A stretch of 64,000 bases of DNA from an uncultured Lachnospiraceae bacterium (GTDB lineage: Bacteria > Bacillota > Clostridia > Lachnospirales > Lachnospiraceae). Under the pieces are notes generated by a model that searched no databases, was not told the origin of the DNA, and saw nothing but the letters and a program-made list of their open reading frames with translations. The number at the start of each line of letters is the position of its first letter. Position 1 is the stretch's first letter. The translations under genes and the position numbers were made by a program. This document shows, in pieces, positions 44,572-53,727 of the stretch. The stretch covers positions 62,001-126,000 of the forward strand of contig CAJUNR010000005.1 in the NCBI GenBank assembly GCA_910587765.1, in the 5' to 3' direction.

Positions 44572-45375
44572 ATGGGATTTATATATCAATTATTGAAAAA
44601 AATCGTTGCCAACCGGCATCTGATCTATAGTCTGGCTAAAGATGATTTTAAATTACGGTTTGCAGGCTCCGGTTTGGGCGCCGTCTGGGGATTCATACAA
44701 CCGCTGGTTACAATATTGTTGTACTGGTTTGTCTTTCAGGTAGGATTCCGCTCCGGGAATGCACGCGGAGAAGTTCCCTATGTGTTATGGCTGATTGTAG
44801 GTATTGTACCCTGGTTCTTTTTTAATGAAGCCTGGAATGGTTCCATGAACTGTCTCTATGAATACAGTTTTCTTGTGAAAAAAGTGCTGTTTGATATTGA
44901 AATTCTTCCGATTGTGAAGATTTTATCATCTCTGTTTGTGCATCTGTTTTTTATAGACATTATCTTTATTTTATTTGCATCTTACGGGTACTATATCAGC
45001 CTGTACAACATACAGCTTATTTACTATTTATTATGTGAGCTGGTTTTTGTCTATGCGTTGGCTCTGATCACCTCATCTATTGCTGCCTTTATCAAGGATA
45101 CGGTTTTGTTTGTCGGTATTCTTCTGCAGATTTTTTTCTGGACAATTCCCATTGTCTGGTCTCCGGACAGCATGAGCGGTCTGGTGATTTCCATATTAAA
45201 ATTAAACCCGGTGTATTATCTGGTGGAAGGTTTTCGTGATACTTTTGTAAATAAGGTCTGGTTTTGGGAAAAGCCCGGAGACATGCTGTATTTCTGGATT
45301 TTTATAAGTGTGCTTTTGTATGTCGGTATCTGGATGTACAAACGGCTCAATAAATATTTTGCAGATTTACTGTAA
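44572..45375 (+). CDS. Polysaccharide ABC transporter permease (Wzm type)
   Basis: About 267 aa with the ABC-2 glycan permease layout (SLAKDDFKLRFAGSGLG, IQPLVTILLYWFVF, PWFFFNEAWNGS, ending YFADLL). It is clearly related to the operon B permease, less so to that of operon A. The start is ATG 44572 after GGAGA, one base past the preceding stop; ATG 44536 is in frame upstream. Partner of the ATPase 12 nt downstream. Confidence 0.92.
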   Translation: MGFIYQLLKKIVANRHLIYSLAKDDFKLRFAGSGLGAVWGFIQPLVTILLYWFVFQVGFRSGNARGEVPYVLWLIVGIVPWFFFNEAWNGSMNCLYEYSFLVKKVLFDIEILPIVKILSSLFVHLFFIDIIFILFASYGYYISLYNIQLIYYLLCELVFVYALALITSSIAAFIKDTVLFVGILLQIFFWTIPIVWSPDSMSGLVISILKLNPVYYLVEGFRDTFVNKVWFWEKPGDMLYFWIFISVLLYVGIWMYKRLNKYFADLL

Positions 45376-45387
45376 GAGGAAACATTG

Positions 45388-46668
45388 ATGGAAACAGCAA
45401 TTGAAGTAACAAATCTGAATAAAATATATTCCATATATGAAAAACCTTCGCAAAGACTGATCGACGCACTGGGTCTGTCCAGGACAAACCGCGGAAAAGA
45501 TTTCTATGCCCTGCAGGATATCAGTTTTTCTGTTGAAAAAGGAAAAACGCTTGGAATTATCGGCGAAAACGGAGCAGGGAAATCCACGCTCCTGAAAATA
45601 CTGACCGGCGTGCTGTCTCCCTCGTCCGGCGATATCAAAATTCATGGAAAGGTATCGGCGCTGCTGGAACTGGGGACTGGTTTTAACCCTGAATATACCG
45701 GAATTGAAAATATCTACCTCAGCGGTAACATCAATGGATTGAAGAAAGAGGTTATCGAAAAAAAGGCGCAGGAAATTATCGCTTTTGCCGATATCGGAGA
45801 CTTTATTTATCAGAAGGTAAAAACCTATTCCAGCGGTATGTTCGCAAGACTGGCTTTCTCCGTTGCAGTTCATATTGATCCGGAAATTTTAATCGTAGAT
45901 GAGGCGCTGGCAGTCGGCGATCTGTTCTTTCAGCAAAAATGCAATTTATATATGAAGGAAAAGATGAAGGACTGCACGATTCTGCTTGTCACCCATGATA
46001 TGTCAAGCATTGCCAATATGGCGGATGACGTAATTGTTCTATCCAAAGGCAGACAGGTATTTTATGGGGAACCGCTGGAGGCAATCGAATATTATACGAA
46101 AAAAACGCATTCGGATCTGTTCCAGAAAGAACACGAACCGAACTCGGAGTCTCAGGATGCAGTTCTTTCTGATTGGAATGCAGAAAACCAGTGGATTTCC
46201 ATAAAACCAGATGATCTGGGCGGAGCTTTGGAAGCCCGAATAGAGGCGTTTCGATTATTCGTTTCCGACGAAGAATACAAAGGATATGTCCAAAACAATG
46301 ATCTGATCAAGATCCAAATGCTGGTATCCTCCCGGAAAGATATTCATAATCTGATCGTAGGATATCAGGTAAAGGACAAATACGGCAATACCATTTTTGG
46401 AGAAAACACTCACAGTTCCGGTTTAAAAGAAAAAGGAATTTTAAAAAATACAAAATATCTGATTCAGATCACCTTTTACTGGCCGGAAATACAGAAGAAT
46501 GAATACTTTCTGACGCTGGGTCTGGGAGAAGGTTCTCATGAATTATCTCATGTGATTCAGTGCTGGGCACACAATATATTTGAATTCAGCAGCATAACCA
46601 GCCTCCCGGATCACGGACTGTTTAACAGAAAACTGAATAGTTATTCGATAAAGGAAATGATGATATGA
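45388..46668 (+). CDS. Polysaccharide ABC transporter ATP-binding protein with C-terminal domain (Wzt type)
   Basis: About 426 aa. Walker A IGENGAGKST, signature YSSGM, Walker B PEILIVDEALAVGD and VTHD switch form the ATPase; residues about 275-426 are a beta-sandwich of the Wzt C-terminal kind (EARIEAFRLFVSDEE, TKYLIQITFYWPEIQKNEYF). That domain recognises the non-reducing end modification in known systems. Start ATG 45388 follows AGAGG. Confidence 0.92.
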   Translation: METAIEVTNLNKIYSIYEKPSQRLIDALGLSRTNRGKDFYALQDISFSVEKGKTLGIIGENGAGKSTLLKILTGVLSPSSGDIKIHGKVSALLELGTGFNPEYTGIENIYLSGNINGLKKEVIEKKAQEIIAFADIGDFIYQKVKTYSSGMFARLAFSVAVHIDPEILIVDEALAVGDLFFQQKCNLYMKEKMKDCTILLVTHDMSSIANMADDVIVLSKGRQVFYGEPLEAIEYYTKKTHSDLFQKEHEPNSESQDAVLSDWNAENQWISIKPDDLGGALEARIEAFRLFVSDEEYKGYVQNNDLIKIQMLVSSRKDIHNLIVGYQVKDKYGNTIFGENTHSSGLKEKGILKNTKYLIQITFYWPEIQKNEYFLTLGLGEGSHELSHVIQCWAHNIFEFSSITSLPDHGLFNRKLNSYSIKEMMI

Positions 46669-47090
46669 AGAAGAAAATTGTTGTTTTGGCGCTAGTCTCC
46701 GTCCTGTATATCCTTTTCTTCCCTGTTTTCTTTCATAATGTCCTTTATAAACAATATACAATTAATATCCATACTGCGGGAGAGAAGTGTCCGGAGTCCG
46801 GGGGAACGGAAGTATGGATTAACCGGATTCTTGCTGACGGTCAGGAAACGGATCTGTCCGCATACGCTCTTGCGGACGGCTGGGAATATAACGGAAGAAT
46901 ATTTTCCTCAGGCAGTTCCGAATGTACGCTTACCTTAAAGCTGCATGCAGTGAAAAAGATTGAAATTGAATTTGTCACTCATCCGTATTCCGGCATCGTG
47001 CAGATACAAAGCCGCGATAAGAAGATTGACACAGTCAATCTGTATTCCGATACAGAATCTTATGTCATCAAAGATTTTATCATTGATTAA
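46665..47090 (+). CDS. Membrane-anchored stand-alone copy of the N-terminal domain of the operon A membrane protein
   Basis: 141 aa: an N-terminal membrane anchor (IVVLALVSVLYILFFPVFF) and one extracytoplasmic domain. TEVWINRIL, DGWEYNGRIF, PYSGIVQIQSR and VNLYSD align with EVWVREI, DGWHYKNNSIY, TWSGIVEIKSE and IDLYSE of the protein at 369-2270. It ends exactly where the membrane part of that protein would begin, so it is either a truncated relative or a separately encoded subunit. It overlaps the ATPase stop by ATGA. Confidence 0.75.
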   Translation: MKKKIVVLALVSVLYILFFPVFFHNVLYKQYTINIHTAGEKCPESGGTEVWINRILADGQETDLSAYALADGWEYNGRIFSSGSSECTLTLKLHAVKKIEIEFVTHPYSGIVQIQSRDKKIDTVNLYSDTESYVIKDFIID

Positions 47091-47103
47091 TAAGAGGTGC
47101 GAA

Positions 47104-48291
47104 ATGAAAGAATGGAACATTCATAAGACCATATTTGAAGCGGATCAGATCAATCCGGGGCTTGCAGTCTCTCCCTGGTCAGGTCACCGGCAGTTTGCGT
47201 ATGACCTGATCGGTTTCTTACAACCGCAGAAAATCGTTGAACTTGGGACCCATTACGGTTGTTCGCTCTTCTCCTTCCTGCAGGCCTGCAAAGATCTGGA
47301 TTTGAATACCGGGATATCGGCCGTTGACAGTTGGGAGGGCGATAAACAGGCGGGCTTCTATGGGGAAGAAGTAATTGAAACTGTAAAACGTACCGTCAAA
47401 GAATTTTTCCCCGACCAGAATGTAACGCTGATTAGAAAATACTTTAATGAAGCAGCCAAAGAAGTATCTGACAATTCCATTGACATTCTCCACATCGACG
47501 GACTGCATACTTATGACGCCGTCTCAGAGGATTTTCGGACCTGGCTTCCGAAATTAAAAGAAAATGGGATTGTTCTTTTTCATGATATAGCCAGCAAATT
47601 AAAATATGGAACAAATGATTTCTGGGAAGAACTAAAACAAAAATATTCCAGTTATTATACTTTCGAGCATAGCTGGGGGCTGGGAGTACTGTTTCCCAAA
47701 GGCGATCGGGTTTTCAAAATGCTCGAGGACAACAACATGCGGGATAAAATGCTGATTTATGAGTATTATGCGGAAAACCTGCTTTTAAACATACAGTTGT
47801 TGGATCATCAGAAAATGGTATGCGAACGGGATCAGGCGATGGCATCCATGACAGAAATGATCAACGAGCGGGACAAGACCATCGCTTCTATGACCGATAT
47901 GATTAACGAACGGGATCAGGCAGAACGCTCCATGACGGAGATGATCAACGAGCGGGACAAAACCATTGCTTCTATGACCAATATGATCAATGAACGGGAT
48001 AAAGCGGAACAGGTTATGACGGAAATGATCGATGAACGGGATAAAGCGGAACAGACTATGACGGAAATGATCAATGAACGGGACAAGACGATTGCCTCTA
48101 TGACCGATATGATCAATGAACGGGACAAAAGCATTGCTTCTATGACGAATCTGATTGACGATAAAGACAAAGCAATAGAGTCTATGACTGCGATGATCGA
48201 TGAACGGGACGCCTGTATCAGCTCCATGACCGATATGATTGACGAACGGGATCGTTATATCGCGGAATTGACCGCGGATTTGGAGAAATAA
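47104..48291 (+). CDS. SAM-dependent methyltransferase with eleven 14-residue repeats
   Basis: About 395 aa. The N-terminal domain is a class I methyltransferase of the type seen in glycan loci (KIVELGTHYGCSLFSFL, SAVDSWEGD, IDILHIDGLHTYDA, GIVLFHDI). From about residue 240 to the end come eleven repeats of the form ERDKTIASMTDMIN, two heptads each, predicting a long regular coiled coil. This matches the logic of WbdD, whose coil length sets O-antigen chain length while its enzyme caps the chain, and the upstream Wzt protein has the end-recognising domain. The start is ATG 47104 after AGAGGTG. Confidence 0.87.
   Translation: MKEWNIHKTIFEADQINPGLAVSPWSGHRQFAYDLIGFLQPQKIVELGTHYGCSLFSFLQACKDLDLNTGISAVDSWEGDKQAGFYGEEVIETVKRTVKEFFPDQNVTLIRKYFNEAAKEVSDNSIDILHIDGLHTYDAVSEDFRTWLPKLKENGIVLFHDIASKLKYGTNDFWEELKQKYSSYYTFEHSWGLGVLFPKGDRVFKMLEDNNMRDKMLIYEYYAENLLLNIQLLDHQKMVCERDQAMASMTEMINERDKTIASMTDMINERDQAERSMTEMINERDKTIASMTNMINERDKAEQVMTEMIDERDKAEQTMTEMINERDKTIASMTDMINERDKSIASMTNLIDDKDKAIESMTAMIDERDACISSMTDMIDERDRYIAELTADLEK
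47824..48285 (+). repeat. 42-bp tandem coding repeat (11 copies)
   Basis: Eleven direct repeats of about 42 bp encode the 14-residue unit with consensus ERDKxIxSMTxMIN. Several copies are nearly identical at DNA level, for example those encoding ERDKTIASMTDMIN. Unit number could change by slippage or recombination without breaking the frame, so coil length is likely to vary between strains. Confidence 0.85.
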
Positions 48292-48292
48292 G

Positions 48293-50287
48293 ATGGAGTT
48301 AACTATTTCATTTGATTATGATATCTATTGTTTCGATATTTTTGACACGATTCTGGCAAGAACGGTTGCACCGGAATACGTCAAAAAATTATGGGCCAGA
48401 GACATCAAAGATTTTTACCGCACAGCTGCCTCCTGTGACGAGGTATACAAAATCAGGAACCGGACAGAAGCCGCTCTCTGTGCGGCAAACAGCCAGGCCG
48501 GGGATGATCTTGAATTTCGCTTAAACGACTTGTATGCTTCCATGTTCGGTGAACTGAAACTTGATGATTCTGTGACTTGTCCGGACTTTGTTCGGACGGC
48601 GTATGCCCTGGAACTGGAGATTGAGAAGCGCGTTCAAGTACCGTGTACGGATACTGTTGACTGTATAAAACGTTTGAAAGAGGCGGGGAAAAGAATCGTC
48701 TGTATTTCAGATTTCTATGCACCGCGGGAGTTTATCAAAGCGTTGCTGACTCATCATCAGCTTGACGGATACATAGACAGTATCTATATATCGTCTGAAT
48801 ACTTGATGACAAAGCGAAGCGGAAAACTGTACGATCTCGTTTTTGCGGACCTTGGACAGCCATTAGAAAAGATCCTCATGATTGGCGACAATCGTTGTTC
48901 CGATTATGAGATTCCGTTATCGAAGGGACTCTCTGCATTCTGGCTCGATCGGTCGGAACAGACAGCATTCTATGAGAATTTTAACCAGAAACGGAAAAAA
49001 GATGTTGCATCTGAGTTATACGGTGTTTACAAACTGACAGACCGGGCATCCTATGAAGATCTTTCCTTCAGTTTATACCTTTTTATTCAAAAGTTGTATA
49101 ACCGTCTGCAAACCGGAAGAATTCGGCATGTGTTCTTCCTTTCAAGAGAAGGAGAGTTCTTAAAAAAATTATTTGATCTTTATCAGGAACGCAGGCTTTT
49201 CGGAACGGAACTTAAAATAACGACACATTATCTGATGGTATCGAGAAAATCTACTTTTATCGCGTCCCTGAGAGCGCTTGAAGAGGAAGACTTCGAGATA
49301 ATCTTTCGGCAATATGTAAACATATCGCTGTTTGATTTCCTGTCCAGCCTCGGATTTAAAGAGGAGGAGCAGCTTGCGGTCAGCCGGGAACTGAACGTTG
49401 ACCTGTATGAAAAGCAAAATGATCTGCCCCGTAACGAAATCTTTCAAAGGTTGACAGGAAATCACCTGTTCAGGCAACTTTACGAACAAAAAAGAACGGA
49501 GCAGAAAAAGAATTTTACAGAATATTTAAACTCTTTTCAAGTCGATTTTTCCCGGCAGCCATTCTGCATCATCGATGTGGGATGGAAAGGGACGATACAG
49601 GATAACCTTTTTCTGCTTTTGGAAGGGAAACAGAAAATCGTGGGACTTTACCTGGGACTGGCAGCGCCCGGAAAGGAAACGCCTTTAAATGAAAAAGAGG
49701 GGCTGATTTTTTCCTGTGTTGACGGAATCTCGAAATATTATGATGTTTATAGTGAGAACACTTCCATCTTTGAGGTAATTCTGGGCGCGTCCCACGGCAG
49801 CGCCGACCATTATCAAAAGCATGCGGATAAAATAACAGTTATAACCGCTGAAAAGCGGGAAGAACGGGAACTTTACGAAAATGTAATACGTCCTCTGCAA
49901 AATAAAATTGAAAAAGTATTTCAGAAAATCGACCAGTGTCTGATTGATTGGGCCTGTGATCTCCCGAAACTGGAATACATTTTTGCGGATATTCATGCGC
50001 GGCTTGTTTTTAAGCCCGTCCGGGAACAGATGGATCTCTTTTATAAAATCTATCATTTTGAAAATTTCGGTGTTTTTGAATTTACCAGATTTAAAACCAG
50101 GAATCGTCTGTCAGTGATAGAAAGAATCCGTAATATCCGGAAATTATGCAAAGAAAAAAGAAGTTTCTTTGCCTCCGGTTTCTGGGGAGTAATCTCTTTG
50201 AGGGATGCCGGTTTGTCTTTCCTGATACGAATCTACGGAAGCTATATGTATCAGCATTACTATTTACACAAAAGGGATGAAACGTAA
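48293..50287 (+). CDS. Large HAD-superfamily hydrolase-like protein (COG5610-like)
   Basis: 664 aa. The first 220 residues form a HAD domain: motif I CFDIFDTIL, ICISDFY (motif II), a lysine in MTKRSGKLYDL and motif IV MIGDNRCSDYE. The rest, about 440 residues, lacks a recognised motif but includes FFLSREGEFL and IDVGWKGTIQDNLFLLL, as in long HAD proteins of O-antigen and capsule loci. A phosphatase or transferase acting on the glycan or its precursor is likely; the substrate is unknown. Confidence 0.8.
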   Translation: MELTISFDYDIYCFDIFDTILARTVAPEYVKKLWARDIKDFYRTAASCDEVYKIRNRTEAALCAANSQAGDDLEFRLNDLYASMFGELKLDDSVTCPDFVRTAYALELEIEKRVQVPCTDTVDCIKRLKEAGKRIVCISDFYAPREFIKALLTHHQLDGYIDSIYISSEYLMTKRSGKLYDLVFADLGQPLEKILMIGDNRCSDYEIPLSKGLSAFWLDRSEQTAFYENFNQKRKKDVASELYGVYKLTDRASYEDLSFSLYLFIQKLYNRLQTGRIRHVFFLSREGEFLKKLFDLYQERRLFGTELKITTHYLMVSRKSTFIASLRALEEEDFEIIFRQYVNISLFDFLSSLGFKEEEQLAVSRELNVDLYEKQNDLPRNEIFQRLTGNHLFRQLYEQKRTEQKKNFTEYLNSFQVDFSRQPFCIIDVGWKGTIQDNLFLLLEGKQKIVGLYLGLAAPGKETPLNEKEGLIFSCVDGISKYYDVYSENTSIFEVILGASHGSADHYQKHADKITVITAEKREERELYENVIRPLQNKIEKVFQKIDQCLIDWACDLPKLEYIFADIHARLVFKPVREQMDLFYKIYHFENFGVFEFTRFKTRNRLSVIERIRNIRKLCKEKRSFFASGFWGVISLRDAGLSFLIRIYGSYMYQHYYLHKRDET

Positions 50288-51487
50288 ATGAAATGGGCTA
50301 TACTGTTGGGTTCTGCTGCGGTAGGAGGCGGAACTTATGTGATTTTTGAACACGCGGTCAAAGCGCGGAAAAAGGGCGAGGACGTCACCATCATAACCTC
50401 AGAGCATGTGGATGAAAGTGAACTGTACTGGTACCCGGAAGCCAGAGCGCTGAACTGGAAGACCTTCGATGAGGCCGGCGATGAGGAATACGATCTTGTA
50501 ATCAACACATGGTGGCGCCTCGTGTACGAGTCTTATCGGATTCGAGGAAAAAAATATCTCTATTTTGTACAGTCGATCGAATCACGTTTTTACGGAGAAG
50601 AGGAAAAACCGCTTCGGCAGTTGGCGGAAGCGACCTATATGCTGCCGATGCCTGTAATTACGGAAGCAACCTGGATCCAAAAATATCTGAGGCACAATTA
50701 TCTGAAAGAATCCATCCTTGTCCGCAATGGAATCAGAAAAGAGAGTTATTGTCCGGAAGGGAACTTCGTTGCAGCGCGTGAAAAAGGGAAATTACGTGTT
50801 CTTGTAGAAGGCCCGGTTACGGTAGATTTTAAGAATGTTCCGAAAACAGTCCGGCTCTGCAGGCAGTCGAGGGCCGACGAGATATGGCTGCTGACTTCCT
50901 CTGAGATTACCTCTTTTGAAGGAGTGGACAGAGTTTTTTCAAAAGTCCCGATTTTTAAGACTCCCGAAATATACCGTTCCTGCGATGTGATTGTGAAGCT
51001 GAGTTATGTCGAAGGCATGTTCGGACCTCCGTTGGAAATGTTCCATTGCGGAGGGACTTCGATCACTTATGACGTTACCGGACATGATGAATATATTGTC
51101 CACGGCTACAATGGACTGGTCGTCAGACGGGATGATGACGAACAGGTGATTCGATATATCAATCAGTTGAAAGATGATCCGGAATATCTGGAGAAGCTGA
51201 AGAAAGGCGCCCTGGATACCGCCCGTAAATGGATTAACTGGGAGGAATCGTCAGAATGTTTTTATCACGCCGTCCGTAAATTATGGGAATCAACCACAGA
51301 AGTGACTCAGGAGAGAATGGAAATGGAAAGTAAATTTCATTTCCAATCTTATGTGATTGCGGAGGATTATCATAATGAATTGAAGATTTATCAGGAAAAA
51401 CGAATACTTAAAAGGATATATTACAGGGTTCGGGATGTGGTGCCAAAAAGAGTGCGGCAGGCTGTTTTGAAAATTATAAAAGGCTAA
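50288..51487 (+). CDS. GT4-like glycosyltransferase (WsaF-type)
   Basis: 399 aa. GSAAVGGGTYVIFEHAVKA at the N-terminus, then YLYFVQSIESRFY, VRNGIRKESY, LVEGPVTVDFKN and YVEGMFGPPLEMFHCGGTSITYDVTG follow the GT-B layout of WsaF-like rhamnosyltransferases, with the Glu of the donor-binding motif present. The start codon abuts the preceding stop. The 72 bp after this gene contain no clear promoter. Confidence 0.82.
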   Translation: MKWAILLGSAAVGGGTYVIFEHAVKARKKGEDVTIITSEHVDESELYWYPEARALNWKTFDEAGDEEYDLVINTWWRLVYESYRIRGKKYLYFVQSIESRFYGEEEKPLRQLAEATYMLPMPVITEATWIQKYLRHNYLKESILVRNGIRKESYCPEGNFVAAREKGKLRVLVEGPVTVDFKNVPKTVRLCRQSRADEIWLLTSSEITSFEGVDRVFSKVPIFKTPEIYRSCDVIVKLSYVEGMFGPPLEMFHCGGTSITYDVTGHDEYIVHGYNGLVVRRDDDEQVIRYINQLKDDPEYLEKLKKGALDTARKWINWEESSECFYHAVRKLWESTTEVTQERMEMESKFHFQSYVIAEDYHNELKIYQEKRILKRIYYRVRDVVPKRVRQAVLKIIKG

Positions 51488-51559
51488 ATTAATTAAAAGT
51501 AAAATTGCGGTTCTGCACGTATCTCAAAATTATTAGTAGTAGTTAGGAGAGATTAGATA

Positions 51560-51967
51560 ATGTGTATGAGACAAAAGCTCCAAAAAAGTATTTTATATTT
51601 TAGTTTGGCAATGATAATATGTTATTCCATTTCAACAACTGTACTGGCTGCGGAAAGCAGCCAAAAAAATTCGGAAAATACAGAAGAGTGGATGGAGATA
51701 CCGATAAACGGGAGAGGAATAAAAATTGTAAATAACGACGGTGCAGAAATTATAGTGGTTGACCGATTTGGCGGAATATATTTGAACGGAGACGTATATT
51801 TCAATTATGAAAAATATGAAAAAAACGAAAACGGGATTTCTGAAAAAGCAGGCGTGAACAATTTCAATCTTATCATCGTTTATGTTATGTTGATTCTATT
51901 ATATGTACTTTGCTTTATTATGTTATGCAGAGATAAAATATGGAAGGTCTCACAGAATGAAAAATAA
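51560..51967 (+). CDS. Small secreted/membrane protein of unknown function
   Basis: 135 aa: a signal peptide or anchor (about 10-30, ending VLAAES), a short soluble domain with IKIVNNDGAEIIVVDRFGGIYLNG, and a C-terminal membrane helix (LIIVYVMLILLYVLCFIML). Unrecognised. It overlaps the next gene by 11 nt and opens the AT-rich part of operon C. Confidence 0.7.
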   Translation: MCMRQKLQKSILYFSLAMIICYSISTTVLAAESSQKNSENTEEWMEIPINGRGIKIVNNDGAEIIVVDRFGGIYLNGDVYFNYEKYEKNENGISEKAGVNNFNLIIVYVMLILLYVLCFIMLCRDKIWKVSQNEK

Positions 51968-53720
51968 AATATGGACATGCACAAGAGTAGTTCTACCTGT
52001 TGTCTTTACAATTTTATTGCAGATGAGTGTAGATATGAATGTGCCTCCTGAAGAGTCATTTTACAGCAAAGACAAAATTTTTGAAGTTTTTTTGTTTATT
52101 ATTTTCTGGTACAGCCTTAAAGTATGGAAAAGCAATAAAAATAATTATAAGCGCTGGAGTTTATTTGTCGGCAGTGTATTAGCTGGCTTTTATGTTCTGG
52201 GCTACAATATAGAAAAATATCTTGATCTTTTTTCACAGTACAACCATAACTGGATGTTGGGAAAATTATTTCTGAAATGGATCGTCTGCTGGTATTGCTT
52301 TTCAACTTTGATATTGTTTTTTTATAAGAAATTAGATAACTTAAAATATTTGAGGGGGGGGGTAAACGGGAAAATAAAACACATTCCAAAACCGATCAGA
52401 CAACTATATATCATGTTAATATTTGTCGTATGTTGGCTACCTGCATTAATTCAAAATTATCCAGGAATTATTTATGAAGATTCCTGGAACCAGATTTATA
52501 TGGCGCTGGGAATCGAACGGCTTACAATTCATCACCCGATTGTCCACACATTAATTTTGAAATTATGTCTGGTAATATGCCATAATATCGAACACGGAAT
52601 ATTGCTGTATACAATGCTCTCTTTTGTTACTGTGATTTTTATTTTGTCCAGAATGATTAATCTCATGTTTGAAGAGGAGTTCGATGTAAGAATCATCCTG
52701 TTAGCCGGCCTGATATATATTTTCTTCCCATCCATGCCGATGTTTACAATTACAATTACAAAAGACAGCTGGTTTGCAGCATTTGCCGGTCTCTTTCTGA
52801 TGGAACTATATGTAGTATCTGTCAGAAAAAAGATTGACTTTCAAAATTGTTTTGGTTTAATGATTTCCGCAGTTGGGGTAGCGTTATTTAGAAAAAACGG
52901 TATGTATTTGTTAATAGCCACAGGTATTTATTTGTTCATTTATGCATGTATGAAAAGAGTCCGTATGGAAAAAATTCTTTTTATATGTATATTTGCGGTT
53001 TTCATTAACTGGGGCACGGAAAAAGCAGCTCTTACTTTCTTTGAAGCAGGACAAAGTTCTCCCAGAGAAATGCTGTCGTTGCCAATCCAACAGATGGCAA
53101 GAATCGAAAAAAATATACCGGATCTGAGTACAAAAACAAAAGAGGAAATAGATTCTTTCTACCGAAAGAAAAACAGCTTGGGAGAGTCGTATTATCCATT
53201 GATATCTGACACAGCTAAAAATCTGTTTAGTGAAAGCCGTTTTAAAGGCAGGGAAAAAGAATTTATGTTGTTGAGTTTCCGACTGTTTTCAGCATATCCG
53301 GAAGAGTCTCTGGAGGCATTTATGTGCAATTCTTTTGGATATTGGTATCCTGTCCCGATTAATTGGTATTATGCAAAAAATAAAAATGAACAATTTGATT
53401 TATCAGAAACGATTCAAAAACATGAGTACCCGCTTAATGTTGATTATGTCTACTTTAATGAATTTAAAAACATAACAGGCCTGGCTCTTTTCTCGAGTCT
53501 GGGAATTATCTTCTGGATCTTTATTATTATAAGCGGATATTTGGCTGCAAATAAAGAATACATAAAATTACTTTTAATAATTCCTCTGTATGCTTTGTGG
53601 CTTACCTCGATTGCTTCGCCTGTTTTTAATGAACTCAGGTATGTACTGGCGATATATACGACATTGCCCATTATTTGTCAATTAGTCATTAGAGAAAGCA
53701 CTATAAAATTGGAGAATTAA
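51957..53720 (+). CDS. DUF6020-like multi-pass membrane protein with internal G9 tract
   Basis: About 587 aa with a dozen hydrophobic segments. LPALIQNYPGIIYEDSWNQIYMA and HHPIVHTLILKL resemble the DUF6020 family found in Firmicutes polysaccharide loci, which has the features of GT-C enzymes. The start is ATG 51957 after GGAAGG. Nine Gs at 52354-52362, in frame here, could switch the gene on and off by slippage. It is the counterpart in operon C of the G9-containing gene in operon B, with no close sequence similarity visible. Confidence 0.78.
   Translation: MKNKIWTCTRVVLPVVFTILLQMSVDMNVPPEESFYSKDKIFEVFLFIIFWYSLKVWKSNKNNYKRWSLFVGSVLAGFYVLGYNIEKYLDLFSQYNHNWMLGKLFLKWIVCWYCFSTLILFFYKKLDNLKYLRGGVNGKIKHIPKPIRQLYIMLIFVVCWLPALIQNYPGIIYEDSWNQIYMALGIERLTIHHPIVHTLILKLCLVICHNIEHGILLYTMLSFVTVIFILSRMINLMFEEEFDVRIILLAGLIYIFFPSMPMFTITITKDSWFAAFAGLFLMELYVVSVRKKIDFQNCFGLMISAVGVALFRKNGMYLLIATGIYLFIYACMKRVRMEKILFICIFAVFINWGTEKAALTFFEAGQSSPREMLSLPIQQMARIEKNIPDLSTKTKEEIDSFYRKKNSLGESYYPLISDTAKNLFSESRFKGREKEFMLLSFRLFSAYPEESLEAFMCNSFGYWYPVPINWYYAKNKNEQFDLSETIQKHEYPLNVDYVYFNEFKNITGLALFSSLGIIFWIFIIISGYLAANKEYIKLLLIIPLYALWLTSIASPVFNELRYVLAIYTTLPIICQLVIRESTIKLEN
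52354..52362 (+). repeat. Nine-G homopolymer inside a coding region
   Basis: Nine consecutive Gs (read AGG GGG GGG G) within an AT-rich membrane-protein gene; the frame is open as sequenced. The same tract length appears at 23254. Confidence 0.9.
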
Positions 53721-53727
53721 TCATATT

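Noticed and set aside
47824..48285. Regular direct repeats considered as a CRISPR array
   Set aside because: The repeats are 42 bp, contiguous, in frame and encode a coiled coil; there are no unique spacers and no cas genes.
51503..51525. ATTGCGG near 51506 considered as a fourth recombination site
   Set aside because: Only the central bases agree; neither palindromic arm nor the TTGANA flank is present.
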